Shown: one piece after another, positions 1-8,254 of the stretch
How the letters are laid out: each line of letters starts with the position of its first letter
Position numbering within the stretch: the first letter of the stretch is position 1
Origin: Myxococcota bacterium
Lineage (GTDB): Bacteria; Myxococcota_A; UBA9042; DTJE01
Assembly: GCA_029975745.1 (NCBI GenBank)
Contig: JARKOL010000182.1
Span: 1 to 32,489, forward strand
Reading direction: 5' to 3'
Length of the DNA: 32,489 nt
Notes under the pieces: model-generated
Seen by the model: the letters and a program-made list of their open reading frames with translations, nothing else
What the model was told of the DNA's origin: nothing
Databases searched by the model: none
Position numbers and translations under genes: made by a program

Positions 1-2
1 TG

Positions 3-35
3 GCGGTGCTGTTCGTGCTGCGGTTCGTCGTGTAG
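3..35 (+). CDS. 3' end of an unidentified gene, possibly membrane protein
   Basis: An open frame entering from the left edge ends in TAG at 33-35. The eleven codons visible encode mostly hydrophobic residues (AVLFVLRFVV), which would suit the end of a transmembrane helix. Nothing identifies the product. It would be convergent with the HAD gene that ends at 58. The fragment is too short to confirm as coding. Confidence 0.3.
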   Translation, partial: AVLFVLRFVV

Positions 36-57
36 GGCCGGGGGTTCAAGGCGGCGT

Positions 58-774
58 TCAGAACAGGTGGATCGGCCAGCCGTGTTCGCGGGCGACCGGC
101 AGCAGGCTGGCGGGCTTGTCGTGCCGGCCGACGACCATGGCCTGGCGGGCGTCCAGCAGCATCTCCAGATCGCCCTTGCTGTCGCCGAACGCCAGGTCCG
201 GGCGGCGCCCGATGACCTTGCCGATGGCCTCGACCTTGCCGGCGTTCGCGATCAGGGGCAACTCGGGCCGGTCCGTCAGGCGACCGTCCTCGACGACCAC
301 CGACATCCCGATGACGCGGTCCGGCATGAAGCCCATCCGCCGACCGCCCTCGGTCACCGTCCAGCGGTTCGTCGCGGACACGATCCAGATGTCGAATCCG
401 GCCGCCGCCAGTCCCTGGGCCAGCGCCTGCATCTTGGGACGGTAGTTCGGCCAGGCGTGGGCCAACTGGCGCGACCACCGGACCACGTCCTGGACGGGGA
501 TGCCGGCCATGGCCTGGACCGCCCAGGAATAGCCCTCGGCGCGGCTGACCTCGACCCGCGCCTCGTAGTCCGCGTAGATGTCGCGTCCGCAGTCGTGCTG
601 GGGCAGCAGGTCCCCCGCGATCAGCCAGCGAAAGAACGCCTCGCCCAGATCCTCGGACCACAGGGTGCCGTCGGCGTCGAAGCACGCCAGCGGCGCGGGG
701 CCGGGGGCATCCAGCACGGCCTGGATGGCGTCACGGAACTCGGGATCGAACGGGGCAAGCCAGGTCGGGGTCAT
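58..774 (-). CDS. HAD superfamily phosphatase (IB, phosphoserine-phosphatase-like)
   Basis: 238-aa haloacid-dehalogenase-fold hydrolase, presumably a cytosolic phosphomonoesterase. Motif I is FDADGTLW (nucleophile Asp33, acid Asp35). Motif II is the Ser in WIVSATN. The motif IV acidic cluster is FGDSKGDLEML, which binds Mg2+. A helical cap lies between motifs I and II, as in subfamily IB (SerB, phosphorylcholine phosphatase). ATG at 774-772 is chosen because GGAGGT lies a few bases upstream; the open frame continues to 840 but that part has no family match. The substrate cannot be read from the sequence. It is transcribed alone, from a TTGACA promoter at 797-825. Family assignment is firm, substrate unknown. 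Confidence 0.85.
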   Translation of the reverse strand: MTPTWLAPFDPEFRDAIQAVLDAPGPAPLACFDADGTLWSEDLGEAFFRWLIAGDLLPQHDCGRDIYADYEARVEVSRAEGYSWAVQAMAGIPVQDVVRWSRQLAHAWPNYRPKMQALAQGLAAAGFDIWIVSATNRWTVTEGGRRMGFMPDRVIGMSVVVEDGRLTDRPELPLIANAGKVEAIGKVIGRRPDLAFGDSKGDLEMLLDARQAMVVGRHDKPASLLPVAREHGWPIHLF

Positions 775-796
775 GTCCACCTCCACAGTCCGCTCG

Positions 797-825
797 TTTC
801 TCGCATCGGGGCCGGGCGGTGTCAA
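797..825 (-). promoter_or_regulatory. putative sigma70-type promoter of the HAD phosphatase gene
   Basis: On the minus strand a perfect TTGACA (825-820) is followed after 17 bases by GAGAAA (802-797), a poor -10. The expected start point is about 15 bases before the ATG at 774, leaving room for the GGAGGT ribosome site. The -35 is convincing, the -10 weak. Confidence 0.4.
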
Positions 826-858
826 CGGAAAACGGCGCAAGCAGGCACGAAAGCGCCC

Positions 859-1716
859 TCAGATCGGTGGGGCCTTGAACCCGTGACCGATGACCTCGGT
901 GACATCGTGGACGAACGTGAATGCCTGGGGATCGATGTCCTTGACCGCCTTGGTCGCCACGGCCAGTTGGCGGGTTCGCAGGATGACCAGGACGACGGGC
1001 CGAGGCTCCCCGGTGTACGCGCCGCTGGCCGCCAGGATGGTGGCGCCGCGGTCCAGCCGCTCCATCAGGGCCTGGGACACCTCCTCGGGGCGCGAGGTCA
1101 CCGTCAGCATGGCCTTGTTCGCGTCGATGCCGATGATGGTCCGTTCGACCACCACCGATTCGATTCCGATGACGACGACGGTCGCCAGGGCAGGCTCCAG
1201 GCCATAGACGGCGGCCAGAACCAGCACCACCGCCCCGTTCAGCACGAACAGCAGCACGCCGATGCTCAGCGAACTGACCTTGCGCACGGCGGCGGCGATG
1301 ACGTCGGTGCCGCCCTGGGACGCCCGCGCCCGGAAGATCAGTCCGGTCCCGAACCCGGTGATGACGCTGCCGAAGATCAGGTTCAGGTACAGATCCTGGA
1401 CCGGGTGCCAGTCGGCCAGCGGCGCGGTGGCCCACAACGCCACCGACAGACCGGCCATCCCGACCAGGCTGCCGGCCAGGAACTCCCGATTCAGGTAGCG
1501 GCGCGACAGCCAGAACACGGGAATGTTCAGCAGGAACAGCCCGATGCCCGCCGGAATCGGCGTGACGTACGACAGCAGGACCGCCAGGCCCGCGACCCCC
1601 GCCGTCACCAGGTGGGCGGGGACCAGGAACACCTGGATTCCCACAGCCGCAAACAGGGACCCCAGCACGATCAGGACGGCCTGGTTGATCCGATCCCGGT
1701 TGATCTTGAACCGCAT
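859..1716 (-). CDS. YitT family (DUF161/DUF2179) integral membrane protein
   Basis: 285-aa polytopic inner-membrane protein. Residues about 10-190 hold five or six hydrophobic segments, including the start VLIVLGSLFAAVGIQVFLVP and the family-typical glycine-rich stretch with RASQGGTDVIA. The last 90 residues form the soluble DUF2179 domain (ANKAMLTVTSRPEEVSQALMERLDRGATI). This matches the YitT/YpjC/YqfU layout in domain order and length. Molecular function is unsettled in the family; a transport role is usually assumed. ATG at 1716-1714 is preceded by GGAG at a workable distance. It is divergent from the NagD-like gene and not obviously co-transcribed with the HAD gene downstream (about 85-base gap). 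Confidence 0.88.
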   Translation of the reverse strand: MRFKINRDRINQAVLIVLGSLFAAVGIQVFLVPAHLVTAGVAGLAVLLSYVTPIPAGIGLFLLNIPVFWLSRRYLNREFLAGSLVGMAGLSVALWATAPLADWHPVQDLYLNLIFGSVITGFGTGLIFRARASQGGTDVIAAAVRKVSSLSIGVLLFVLNGAVVLVLAAVYGLEPALATVVVIGIESVVVERTIIGIDANKAMLTVTSRPEEVSQALMERLDRGATILAASGAYTGEPRPVVLVILRTRQLAVATKAVKDIDPQAFTFVHDVTEVIGHGFKAPPI

Positions 1717-1793
1717 GATCCACTCCGCATCCCGGCCGGCCCCGTTGCCGGTTTTCGGGCGCGCGGATGGTACCCGAAACGGCCGCTTTCGCC

Positions 1794-1799
1794 TACAAT
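1794..1799 (+). promoter_or_regulatory. candidate -10 element (TACAAT)
   Basis: TACAAT lies 38 bases before the NagD-like ATG and is followed by a C-rich run ending in GGG. No recognisable -35 lies 16-18 bases upstream. Similar TAnnnT plus C-run arrangements precede several other single genes in this window. Confidence 0.3.
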
Positions 1800-1836
1800 C
1801 CGCCCCCGGGTCGGCGACCAGGAAGGAGAAGAGGCG

Positions 1837-2661
1837 ATGATCGAACGGACCCCCGGCGCGCTGCGGCGCCTTCACGAAGTCGGCGCGTTCGCGCTGGACA
1901 TGGACGGCACGGTCTATCTGGGGGCGCGGGTGTTGCCCGGCGCCCACGACTTCGTGTCGCGGTGTCGTCGGGACGGCATTCCCTTCGCGATGCTGACGAA
2001 CAATTCTTCGAAAAGTCGTCGTGAATACGGCGAAAAACTGGCGCGAATGGGGCTGGATGTCGGCGAGGACGGCGTGATGACGTCGGGCGAGGCGACGATC
2101 CGGTACCTGCACCGCGAGCACCCTGGGCGGCGGGTCTATCTGGTCGCCACGCCTTCCTACGAGGCCGAGGTCCGGGAGGGCGGCGTGCCCCTGGCTGCCG
2201 GGCGTTCGGACGCCGACGTGGCCGTGCTGGCCTTCGACACCGGCCTGACGTTCGACAAGCTGGTCGTGCTGTGCGACCTGGTTCGCGACGGCAAGCCGTT
2301 CATCGCCACGCACCCGGACTTCAATTGCCCGGTGGACGGGGGGTACATTCCCGACGTCGGGTCGTTCCTGGCCCTGGTGCAGGCCTCGACCGGCCGCCGG
2401 CCCGACGTGATCATCGGCAAGCCCGGCCGGATGATGGTCGCGGCGCTGTGCGAACGCTGGAACCTGCCCGCCGAACGCATCGCGTACGTGGGCGACCGCC
2501 TGTACACCGACATCGCGATGGCCGCCGATTCGGGGATGCTGGGCATCCTGGTGTTGTCGGGCGAAACGTCGCTGGCGGACCTGGAGGGCTCCCCGCACCA
2601 GCCGGACCTGGTCATCGATGGCCTGGCGGAACTGGTGGAGCTTCTGGGACAGCGGGCCTGA
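1837..2661 (+). CDS. NagD-type HAD-IIA phosphatase
   Basis: 274-aa cytosolic HAD phosphatase of class IIA (NagD, 4-nitrophenylphosphatase, phosphoglycolate phosphatase-like). Motif I is ALDMDGTVYLG (Asp21, Asp23). Motif II lies in MLTNNSSKS. The large C2A cap occupies the middle, and the conserved Lys is in IIGKPGRMM. Motif IV is YVGDRLYTDIAMA. ATG at 1837 follows GGAAGGAGAAG at ideal spacing. The open frame extends far upstream, but that part is antisense to two good minus-strand genes. Natural substrate is likely a small phosphorylated metabolite such as a nucleotide, sugar phosphate or 2-phosphoglycolate; the sequence does not decide. The stop is 13 bases from the convergent end of the MCE operon. 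Confidence 0.9.
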   Translation: MIERTPGALRRLHEVGAFALDMDGTVYLGARVLPGAHDFVSRCRRDGIPFAMLTNNSSKSRREYGEKLARMGLDVGEDGVMTSGEATIRYLHREHPGRRVYLVATPSYEAEVREGGVPLAAGRSDADVAVLAFDTGLTFDKLVVLCDLVRDGKPFIATHPDFNCPVDGGYIPDVGSFLALVQASTGRRPDVIIGKPGRMMVAALCERWNLPAERIAYVGDRLYTDIAMAADSGMLGILVLSGETSLADLEGSPHQPDLVIDGLAELVELLGQRA

Positions 2662-2674
2662 CCGGTCGCACGGC

Positions 2675-4276
2675 CTACAGGATCTGCCACGAGAATCGCA
2701 GCATCAGCCGGTGTTCCGTCTGCAGGTGGTCGGACCGATCGTTGTCCAACAGCAGCTTGAACACGTAGTTCAGCGACACGAACGAGGCCAGCCGAAGGCC
2801 GATATTGCTTTCCCAGTCCACGATCGGGTGCTTCCAGTCGTGGACCGGTTCCAGCAGTTCCAGTTCCGTGGTCGCCAGCACCCAGCGCGAGATGCGCAGC
2901 GAAGCGACCGCGGTGGCCTCGATGCCGTACTGGGATGCGTCGTCTCGCCGGAACACCCGGAACACGCCCTTGGTGTCGGAAGGGCGGCTGCTCAGCAGGC
3001 CCCGCGTGAACAGCATCCGACCGCCGAACCCGACGCGGATGTTGGCGTCGAACCAGTTGGACGCGACGACGATGAAACCCAGGCCCGCACCGCCCTTCAG
3101 TTCGCTGGGGGCCAGCGGCCGGGACATCTCGAACTCGCCCTTGTGCGTGCCCAGGCTGCGAATCGGCTGGTCGTTGCCATCGACCTGGATGACCTCGGTG
3201 GGGCTGTCGAAGTTCACGGTGCCGGGAAACAGGGCCGTCTGGGCGCCCACCCGAACGTAGGGACCGAACCACGGCACCACCCGATACACGTACACCGTGT
3301 CGAACTTCAGTTCGTCCAGGTCCTTCTGGAACGGCTCGCCGGGCAGCTTGACCTGCTTTTCCTCCAGCTTCAGCCGGGCATAGACGAAGTGCTTGGGGGG
3401 CTTGTACTGCAACAGGAAATCGACGAACCCGCCCACGGTGAATCCGAAACCGGACCGGAACCCCACGACGTCCGAGCGGCGGTTGGCCTCGGCGTCGCCG
3501 CCCAGGACCAGGTTGACCCGCAGATCCTTGTTGCGGACGACGCGGTCCGGCAGTTCGATTTCGCCGGCCCCCATGAACGAACCGTCTTCCTTGTCGATGA
3601 CCAGCGTCAGGTCGATCTGCTCGCCCGGACCCACCCGGAAGGTGAAGAAGTCGCGTCGCGCCTGGAAGTTCTCGCCGGTGCGGATCAGCATGTACCGGCC
3701 GGGCGCCAGGATCCAGGTGCGGACCTCGTCGCCCAGTTCGACGTCAGCCCCCAGGCCCACGCCCAGCGACCGTCGTTCGGGCAGTGCCAGCAGTTCGTAG
3801 TTGCCCCGGAAGGGCGTGAACCGCTCATCGACGACCTGGATGACGACGGCGCCCCACGTCGCGGGCACGACCGTCGTCTGGCCCTCCTTGACCAGGACGC
3901 GCCGTCGCTGGCGCTGTTCCGCCGGGCCCGAACCCAGGCGGATTTCGTAGATGCCGGGATCCACGACCGCGCGTCGGCCGGTGGGAACCGTCTGCAGGAT
4001 CCGGCCGTCCTTCATCACCAGATAGGGCGGTTCCAGGCGCGGATCGGTCATCGCCGGCACGAACACCGCCCCCTGGGCCGGGGGGATCAGGGTCGGATCG
4101 GCGGCCAACTGCTCGGCGGGTGGCAGCGCGTCCCAGGTGTCGGCACGCTCCCGGGCTCGGCGACTGGCGGCACCGGCGTCGCCGGGCCAGGCGATCAGGA
4201 TCATCGTCGCCAACAACAGGCACGCCGTCGGCCCCAGGCCGCTGCGGAGCATTCCGTGTGGCGCCTCCCTCCTCAT
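2675..4276 (-). CDS. exported beta-rich protein of unknown function, last gene of MCE operon
   Basis: 533-aa protein not assignable to a named family. An N-terminal signal peptide is clear (hydrophobic core CLLLATMILIAW, Ala-X-Ala-type end near PGDAGAAS). Residues about 60-250 look like stacked small beta domains with repeats resembling PEGA or carboxypeptidase-regulatory folds, including GIYEIRLGSG, TWGAVVIQVVDE and APGRYMLIRTGE. Residues about 270-533 alternate hydrophobic and polar positions with aromatic girdles and end in MLRFSWQIL, as outer-membrane strands do. I infer an outer-membrane or periplasmic partner of the MCE transporter. ATG at 4276 overlaps the upstream stop (ATGA) with GGAG before it; ATG at 4252, preceded by AGGAGGGAGG, is a credible alternative. 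Confidence 0.7.
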   Translation of the reverse strand: MRREAPHGMLRSGLGPTACLLLATMILIAWPGDAGAASRRARERADTWDALPPAEQLAADPTLIPPAQGAVFVPAMTDPRLEPPYLVMKDGRILQTVPTGRRAVVDPGIYEIRLGSGPAEQRQRRRVLVKEGQTTVVPATWGAVVIQVVDERFTPFRGNYELLALPERRSLGVGLGADVELGDEVRTWILAPGRYMLIRTGENFQARRDFFTFRVGPGEQIDLTLVIDKEDGSFMGAGEIELPDRVVRNKDLRVNLVLGGDAEANRRSDVVGFRSGFGFTVGGFVDFLLQYKPPKHFVYARLKLEEKQVKLPGEPFQKDLDELKFDTVYVYRVVPWFGPYVRVGAQTALFPGTVNFDSPTEVIQVDGNDQPIRSLGTHKGEFEMSRPLAPSELKGGAGLGFIVVASNWFDANIRVGFGGRMLFTRGLLSSRPSDTKGVFRVFRRDDASQYGIEATAVASLRISRWVLATTELELLEPVHDWKHPIVDWESNIGLRLASFVSLNYVFKLLLDNDRSDHLQTEHRLMLRFSWQIL

Positions 4277-5166
4277 GGCGAGGTCTCCGGCGGCTCGGAC
4301 GTGGCCGGGGGCTTGGGAAGCGCGGCGGGTTCGTCCGGCACGATCAGGTCGTCGTCCCATCCGGTGGGGTCCGGCGTCTGGCCGCGCTCCGGGGAGGCCC
4401 CCGAGGGGCGTGTCCGCTGCTGCCGCGTGCGCTGCTCGATCAAGGTGGGCGCCTCGTCGTCCACGGCGGGCGGCGGCATCTCGAGCGTTGCCGGCACATC
4501 ACGATCGGCGCTGATCACCCGGTCCAGTTCCGCGGTGACCCGGACCATCTCCTCGGCCAGGATCTGGGACAGCGTGCGAACCACATAGACGGGCTGCTTC
4601 TCGTACACCTTGCGCTGGCGGTCGAAGTGGTAGTTCCACAAGGGCATCTTGTCGTGGAATCGCACCAGCTCGAATCGCATGGCCAGGTGGCCGTACCAGA
4701 CGGGACCCGAGTCGTATTCCTCGATCGCCAGCACCTCGGCGGTCAGTTCGTAGTCCGGGTAGCGCTCGCCGTAGTCGCGGGTCACCTCGGCCACCAGGCG
4801 GGTGGATTCGATGTGGGTCTGGACCAGTTCGCGCAGCATCCGCTGGGGCTTCGCGGCCCACAACTGGTACACGTAGTACTGGAACTCGAACGGCGACTGG
4901 CGATAGACGATCTGGGGCCGGTCGTAGGGCAGGCCGACGCCGAACGGCTTGATCCGCAACTGGACCGGATGCAGGGGCGGGCGCGACTCGGTGGCGCGGT
5001 CGCGCACCATGGGGTAACTGAGCGTGTAGTAGCGGCGCGTGGGCGTCGAGGCGCACGCCGCCGCGCCGATTGCCAGCACGACCAGCAGGCCCCACGCGGC
5101 GATCCGGAAGGCTCCGGGCCGTGCTCGCGGGGCTTCGGGCCGTTGTCGATTGGGTGCGGTCGTCAT
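4273..5166 (-). CDS. ABC transport auxiliary lipoprotein, PqiC/YmbA-like
   Basis: 297-aa lipoprotein of the ABC_trans_aux type, the periplasmic lipoprotein that partners MCE proteins (PqiC in the PqiABC system). Hydrophobic segment GLLVVLAIGAAAC ends in a lipobox (AAAC). The domain proper begins RRYYTLSYPMV and includes the family-like VQLRIKPFGVGLPYDRPQIVYR and the Tyr-rich YYVYQLWA, where strands and helices alternate to about residue 225. The remaining 70 residues are charged and Pro-rich with no fold expected. ATG overlaps the mlaD stop as ATGA, preceded by AGGAAG, so translation is coupled. Its position between mlaD and the exported beta-rich protein supports a role bridging MCE ring and outer membrane. 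Confidence 0.85.
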   Translation of the reverse strand: MTTAPNRQRPEAPRARPGAFRIAAWGLLVVLAIGAAACASTPTRRYYTLSYPMVRDRATESRPPLHPVQLRIKPFGVGLPYDRPQIVYRQSPFEFQYYVYQLWAAKPQRMLRELVQTHIESTRLVAEVTRDYGERYPDYELTAEVLAIEEYDSGPVWYGHLAMRFELVRFHDKMPLWNYHFDRQRKVYEKQPVYVVRTLSQILAEEMVRVTAELDRVISADRDVPATLEMPPPAVDDEAPTLIEQRTRQQRTRPSGASPERGQTPDPTGWDDDLIVPDEPAALPKPPATSEPPETSP

Positions 5167-6176
5167 TTCAACTTCCTTTCCTGTTCGTCGGAACTGCCCA
5201 GCAGCAGGGACGGGGTTTCGCGAATCAATCGCGAGAACTCGGTCAGGTTTTCCAGCGTCTCCAGCAGGTACGCCAGGCTTGCGAACACGTCCTCGCGCCC
5301 GCGCAGGATGGTCAACTCGAGGCTGTCGGACACCCGCCGGGCGGACGACACGAATTCCTTGACCTGCACGGCCATCGCCGGCACGTCCGCCTTCTCGACG
5401 GCGCGCTTCAGGTCCGCGGTCACGCGCTCGACGTTGCTTACCACCCGACGCACCTGCCGCGCATCGACCTCGCGCGACAGGCCTTCGGACAGGTCCCGGA
5501 TGGCGCGCATCGTGCGCTTGGCGTCGGCCTCCAGCTCGATCAGGGTCTTGTCCAGACGTTCCGCCGACCCGCCGACCGTCGTCGTGATGCGCAGGATGTT
5601 GGGACGGTTTTCCTCGATGGTGCCTCGGGTGGTGACCACCAGCTCGTCGATGTGATCGACGACGCGATAGAACTGCTCGCGTTTCTCGTCGGTCGTGTAG
5701 GTCGCGATCTGGTTGACCAGCAGCTCGATCTTCTCGGCGATGGACTCGGCCCGCCCCGTCAGCCGGTCGAACATCGACTCGCCGGCCAGGATCTCGCCGC
5801 CGGGCGCGACGAATTCGGACAGCGACGTGCCCCCCGACAGTTCGATGAACTTCAGCCCCGTGATGCCGGCCATGTTGACGACGGCCTTGGTGTCCTTCTT
5901 GATCGGCGTGCCCTGTTCCAGACTGACCCGGACGATCACCTCGCCGACGTCCTGGGGGTTGATCTTGATGACGGTCACGCTGCCGACGCGGACGCCGTTG
6001 TACTTGACCTGGGCGCCGGGCTCCAGCCCCGAGAGCGACATGTGATAGCGGATGGTGTACTCGTCGCGCCGCTCGCCCAGCCGAATGCCCGCCAGGACGA
6101 CCAGCGTCCCGACGAACAGGGTCAGCGAGGCCGCAACGAATATGCCGAGCCGCACCTTCTGGGCACGCGTGATCAT
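5163..6176 (-). CDS. mlaD: MlaD/MCE-domain substrate-binding subunit
   Basis: 337-aa MCE protein. One N-terminal transmembrane helix (residues about 9-31) anchors it in the inner membrane. The MCE beta-barrel domain follows (about 38-115; GLEPGAQVKYNGVRVGSV is the typical entry, and GLKFIELSGG the later strand). Residues about 120-330 are long helices rich in charged heptads, expected to form a tube beyond the hexameric MCE ring. The C-terminus PSLLLG resembles the end motif of many long MCE proteins. E. coli MlaD is much shorter (about 180 aa), so this is the long form. By analogy it carries phospholipids or other hydrophobic molecules between membranes; direction is not deducible. ATGA overlaps both the upstream and downstream genes. 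Confidence 0.92.
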   Translation of the reverse strand: MITRAQKVRLGIFVAASLTLFVGTLVVLAGIRLGERRDEYTIRYHMSLSGLEPGAQVKYNGVRVGSVTVIKINPQDVGEVIVRVSLEQGTPIKKDTKAVVNMAGITGLKFIELSGGTSLSEFVAPGGEILAGESMFDRLTGRAESIAEKIELLVNQIATYTTDEKREQFYRVVDHIDELVVTTRGTIEENRPNILRITTTVGGSAERLDKTLIELEADAKRTMRAIRDLSEGLSREVDARQVRRVVSNVERVTADLKRAVEKADVPAMAVQVKEFVSSARRVSDSLELTILRGREDVFASLAYLLETLENLTEFSRLIRETPSLLLGSSDEQERKLK

Positions 6177-6970
6177 GCGGGTTCCTCCAGGACGTCCAGC
6201 AGGGATCGCGTCCCCGCGGGCATGTCGGGCATCCTCCGGGCGAAGAAGTCCGCGACGGCCGGGTGGGTACAGGCCTTGGCGTCCGCCAGGGGACCGGCGA
6301 AGTGCAGGGTGCCGCCGCGCCCCAGGAACACGACGTCGTCGGCGATGGCGTCAATGCTGGCCAGTTCGTGCGTGACGACGATGACGGTCATGTGGAACGT
6401 GCGCTTCAATCGCAGGATCAGGGCATCCAGGTCCGCGGCGGTCTGGGGGTCCAGGCCGGCGGACGGCTCGTCGCACAGCAGCACGTCGGGATCCAGGACC
6501 ATGGCTCGCGCCAGTGCCGCGCGCTTTCGCATGCCGCCGGACAGCTCGGAAGGCAGCATGGCGCCGGCGTGGCCCAGGCCGACCAGGTCCAGTTTCAGGC
6601 GGACGATTTCGTCGATCACCGGCCGGGGCAGGGTGGTGTGGACCGACAGCGGCAGGACGATGTTTTCGGACACCGTGATCGAGTTCAACATCGCCCCGGC
6701 CTGGAACAGCAGGCCCACGCGCGCCAGGGCGCTCGCCAGCGCCTCCTCGGACAGGTCGGTCAGGACGCGACCATCGACGGTGACGCTGCCGGACCAGGGG
6801 GTCAGCAGGCCGACGATGCACTTCAACAGCGTGCTCTTGCCGCAGCCGGACCCGCCTACGATGGTCGTGACGCGCCCCCGCGGAAAGTCCACGGACAGGT
6901 CGTCCAGCACCTTGCGGTCGCCGTATCCGGCCGTCAGGTTGCGCACGCTGATGATCGCGTCCCCGTTCAT
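6173..6970 (-). CDS. mlaF: MlaF-type ABC transporter ATPase
   Basis: 265-aa cytosolic ATPase driving the MCE transporter. Walker A GGSGCGKST (39-47), Q-loop Gln90, signature LSGGM (143-147), Walker B LLCDEPSAGLD (about 165-174) and switch His202 in VVTHE are all intact. The FQAGAMLNSITV stretch after the Q-loop and LSGGMRKRAALARA are characteristic of the MlaF/Mkl subfamily rather than importers of sugars or amino acids. ATG at 6970-6968 starts two bases after the mlaE stop, and the stop overlaps mlaD by four bases. It is expected to work as a dimer with two MlaE permeases. Confidence 0.95.
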   Translation of the reverse strand: MNGDAIISVRNLTAGYGDRKVLDDLSVDFPRGRVTTIVGGSGCGKSTLLKCIVGLLTPWSGSVTVDGRVLTDLSEEALASALARVGLLFQAGAMLNSITVSENIVLPLSVHTTLPRPVIDEIVRLKLDLVGLGHAGAMLPSELSGGMRKRAALARAMVLDPDVLLCDEPSAGLDPQTAADLDALILRLKRTFHMTVIVVTHELASIDAIADDVVFLGRGGTLHFAGPLADAKACTHPAVADFFARRMPDMPAGTRSLLDVLEEPA

Positions 6971-6972
6971 GC

Positions 6973-8079
6973 TCACCCGAAATAGAAAATCAGCGAAAAG
7001 AAGGCGTCCGCCGCGATGACCATGAAGATGGCCTGGACGACCGACGACGTGGTCGCGATGCCGACGCCCTCGGCGCCGCCCTTCACCTGGAATCCGCGGT
7101 GCGCGCCCACGAACACGATGATCCAGCCGAACGAGATGCTCTTGACCAGGCCCGTCAACAGATCCTTGACCCGCAGGGCGTCCAGCAACTGGTTCAGGAA
7201 CACGCTGGGCGACAGGTCCAGATAGGTGATCGCGATCAGGAAGCCGCCGGCGATGCCCAGCAGATTCGCGACCACCGTCAGCAGGGGCTGGGTGATCGTG
7301 ATGGCCAGGAATCGCGGGACGACCAGATAGCGGATCGGGTGGATGCCCATCGTCTTCAGGGCATCGACTTCCTCGGTGATCGTCATCGTGGCGATCTCGG
7401 CCGCGGTGGCCGAACCGATGCGGCCCGCCAGCAGGATCGCGGTCATCAAAGGGCCCATCTCGGCGGTCATGGCGATGCCGACCAGGTCCGCGATGAAGAT
7501 GTTGGCCCCGAACTGGCGCAACTGGGCCGCCGACTGCAGCGCCACGACCAGGCCCACCAGCAGCGACACCAGCGCGATGATGCCCAGCGACTCGAGCCCG
7601 ATGCGGACCATCTGCTCGACCACGGCGGACACGCGGACGCGCTCGCGGGGGCGGAACAGGCCGACCACCGTGAAGTGCAGCGTGTCCACGAACAGGACCA
7701 GCAGCAGGACCATGCCCTCCCAGGCTCGCGCGGTCTGGTCGCCCAGCCGCTCGAAGAAGCCGGGGCGCGTGACCTGGCCATCCAGGCCGTCCAGCCGGAT
7801 GCGGAACACCGACAGGGCATCGCGTGCGGTCGGGCTGGCGCCGGTCAGCAGCAGGCGGCCGCCGTCCCGGGCGACGCGACGCTTCAGGACGTGGCAGAAC
7901 GCCGCGCCGGCGCTGTCCATCGAGGTGACCGCGCCCAGATCCAGGTGCGTCGGGGCGCCACGCCGCGCGGCCAGCAGCGGCTGGATTCGCGCGTGGTGGG
8001 CGGGGACCGTGGACCGATCGAGCACGCCCTCGATGCGCAGTTCCAGCGGCTGGGCGGTCGGGACGGTCGGTGCGGACAT
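6973..8079 (-). CDS. mlaE: MlaE-type permease with N-terminal STAS domain
   Basis: 368-aa inner-membrane permease. Residues about 10-105 form a STAS domain with the conserved switch-like Ser56 in LDLGAVTSMDSAG, equivalent to MlaB, which is a separate protein in E. coli. Residues about 115-368 are the MlaE domain, with the family sequence IALVSLLVGLVVALQSAAQLRQFG, RIGSATAAEIATM and TEEVDALKTMGIHP. Start ATG 8079-8077 has GGGGAGG just upstream. A longer open frame begins at 8148, but that lies at the predicted transcription start and its 23 extra residues have no match. First gene of the five-gene operon. The fusion replaces a stand-alone mlaB. Confidence 0.93.
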   Translation of the reverse strand: MSAPTVPTAQPLELRIEGVLDRSTVPAHHARIQPLLAARRGAPTHLDLGAVTSMDSAGAAFCHVLKRRVARDGGRLLLTGASPTARDALSVFRIRLDGLDGQVTRPGFFERLGDQTARAWEGMVLLLVLFVDTLHFTVVGLFRPRERVRVSAVVEQMVRIGLESLGIIALVSLLVGLVVALQSAAQLRQFGANIFIADLVGIAMTAEMGPLMTAILLAGRIGSATAAEIATMTITEEVDALKTMGIHPIRYLVVPRFLAITITQPLLTVVANLLGIAGGFLIAITYLDLSPSVFLNQLLDALRVKDLLTGLVKSISFGWIIVFVGAHRGFQVKGGAEGVGIATTSSVVQAIFMVIAADAFFSLIFYFG

Positions 8080-8150
8080 GGGCCTCCCCGCTGCGGCCGG
8101 CCCGCCCGCTGCAGGATTCCCGGGGCAAACAAGGCCGGACAAGCCCATCG

Positions 8151-8179
8151 ATTGTCCGTCCGCGGGCCCCGGGGGTCAA
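8151..8179 (-). promoter_or_regulatory. promoter of the MCE/mla operon
   Basis: Reading the minus strand, TTGACC (8179-8174) and GACAAT (8156-8151) are separated by exactly 17 bases. Transcription should begin near 8144, giving a leader of about 65 bases to the mlaE ATG. It is divergent from the arginine promoter, whose -35 starts about 50 bases away at 8227. I see no operator over it. Confidence 0.6.
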
Positions 8180-8226
8180 GTTTGCGGGCGCGTCGTGCGC
8201 GCGAAGGCGACCTCGGTGGGCCGCTC

Positions 8227-8254
8227 TTGACAAAATGCGCATGAGGTACAGAAT
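8227..8254 (+). promoter_or_regulatory. promoter of the arginine operon
   Basis: A perfect -35 TTGACA (8227-8232) and a -10 CAGAAT (8249-8254) are separated by 16 bases. The start point should fall near 8261, about 42 bases before the argR ATG. The twin palindrome described next overlaps the spacer, the -10 and the start point, so a bound ArgR would block RNA polymerase. Confidence 0.65.

Noticed and set aside
67-1836. Long + strand open frame upstream of the NagD-like gene
   Set aside because: It is antisense to the HAD and YitT genes, its residues are low-complexity Arg/Gln/Gly/Asp typical of shadow frames in GC-rich DNA, and the ribosome site is at 1837.
8080-8148. N-terminal extension of MlaE from 8148
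   Set aside because: The start would coincide with the predicted transcription start, lacks a ribosome site, and encodes a Gly/Ala/Pro stretch without family match; ATG 8079 has GGGGAGG.
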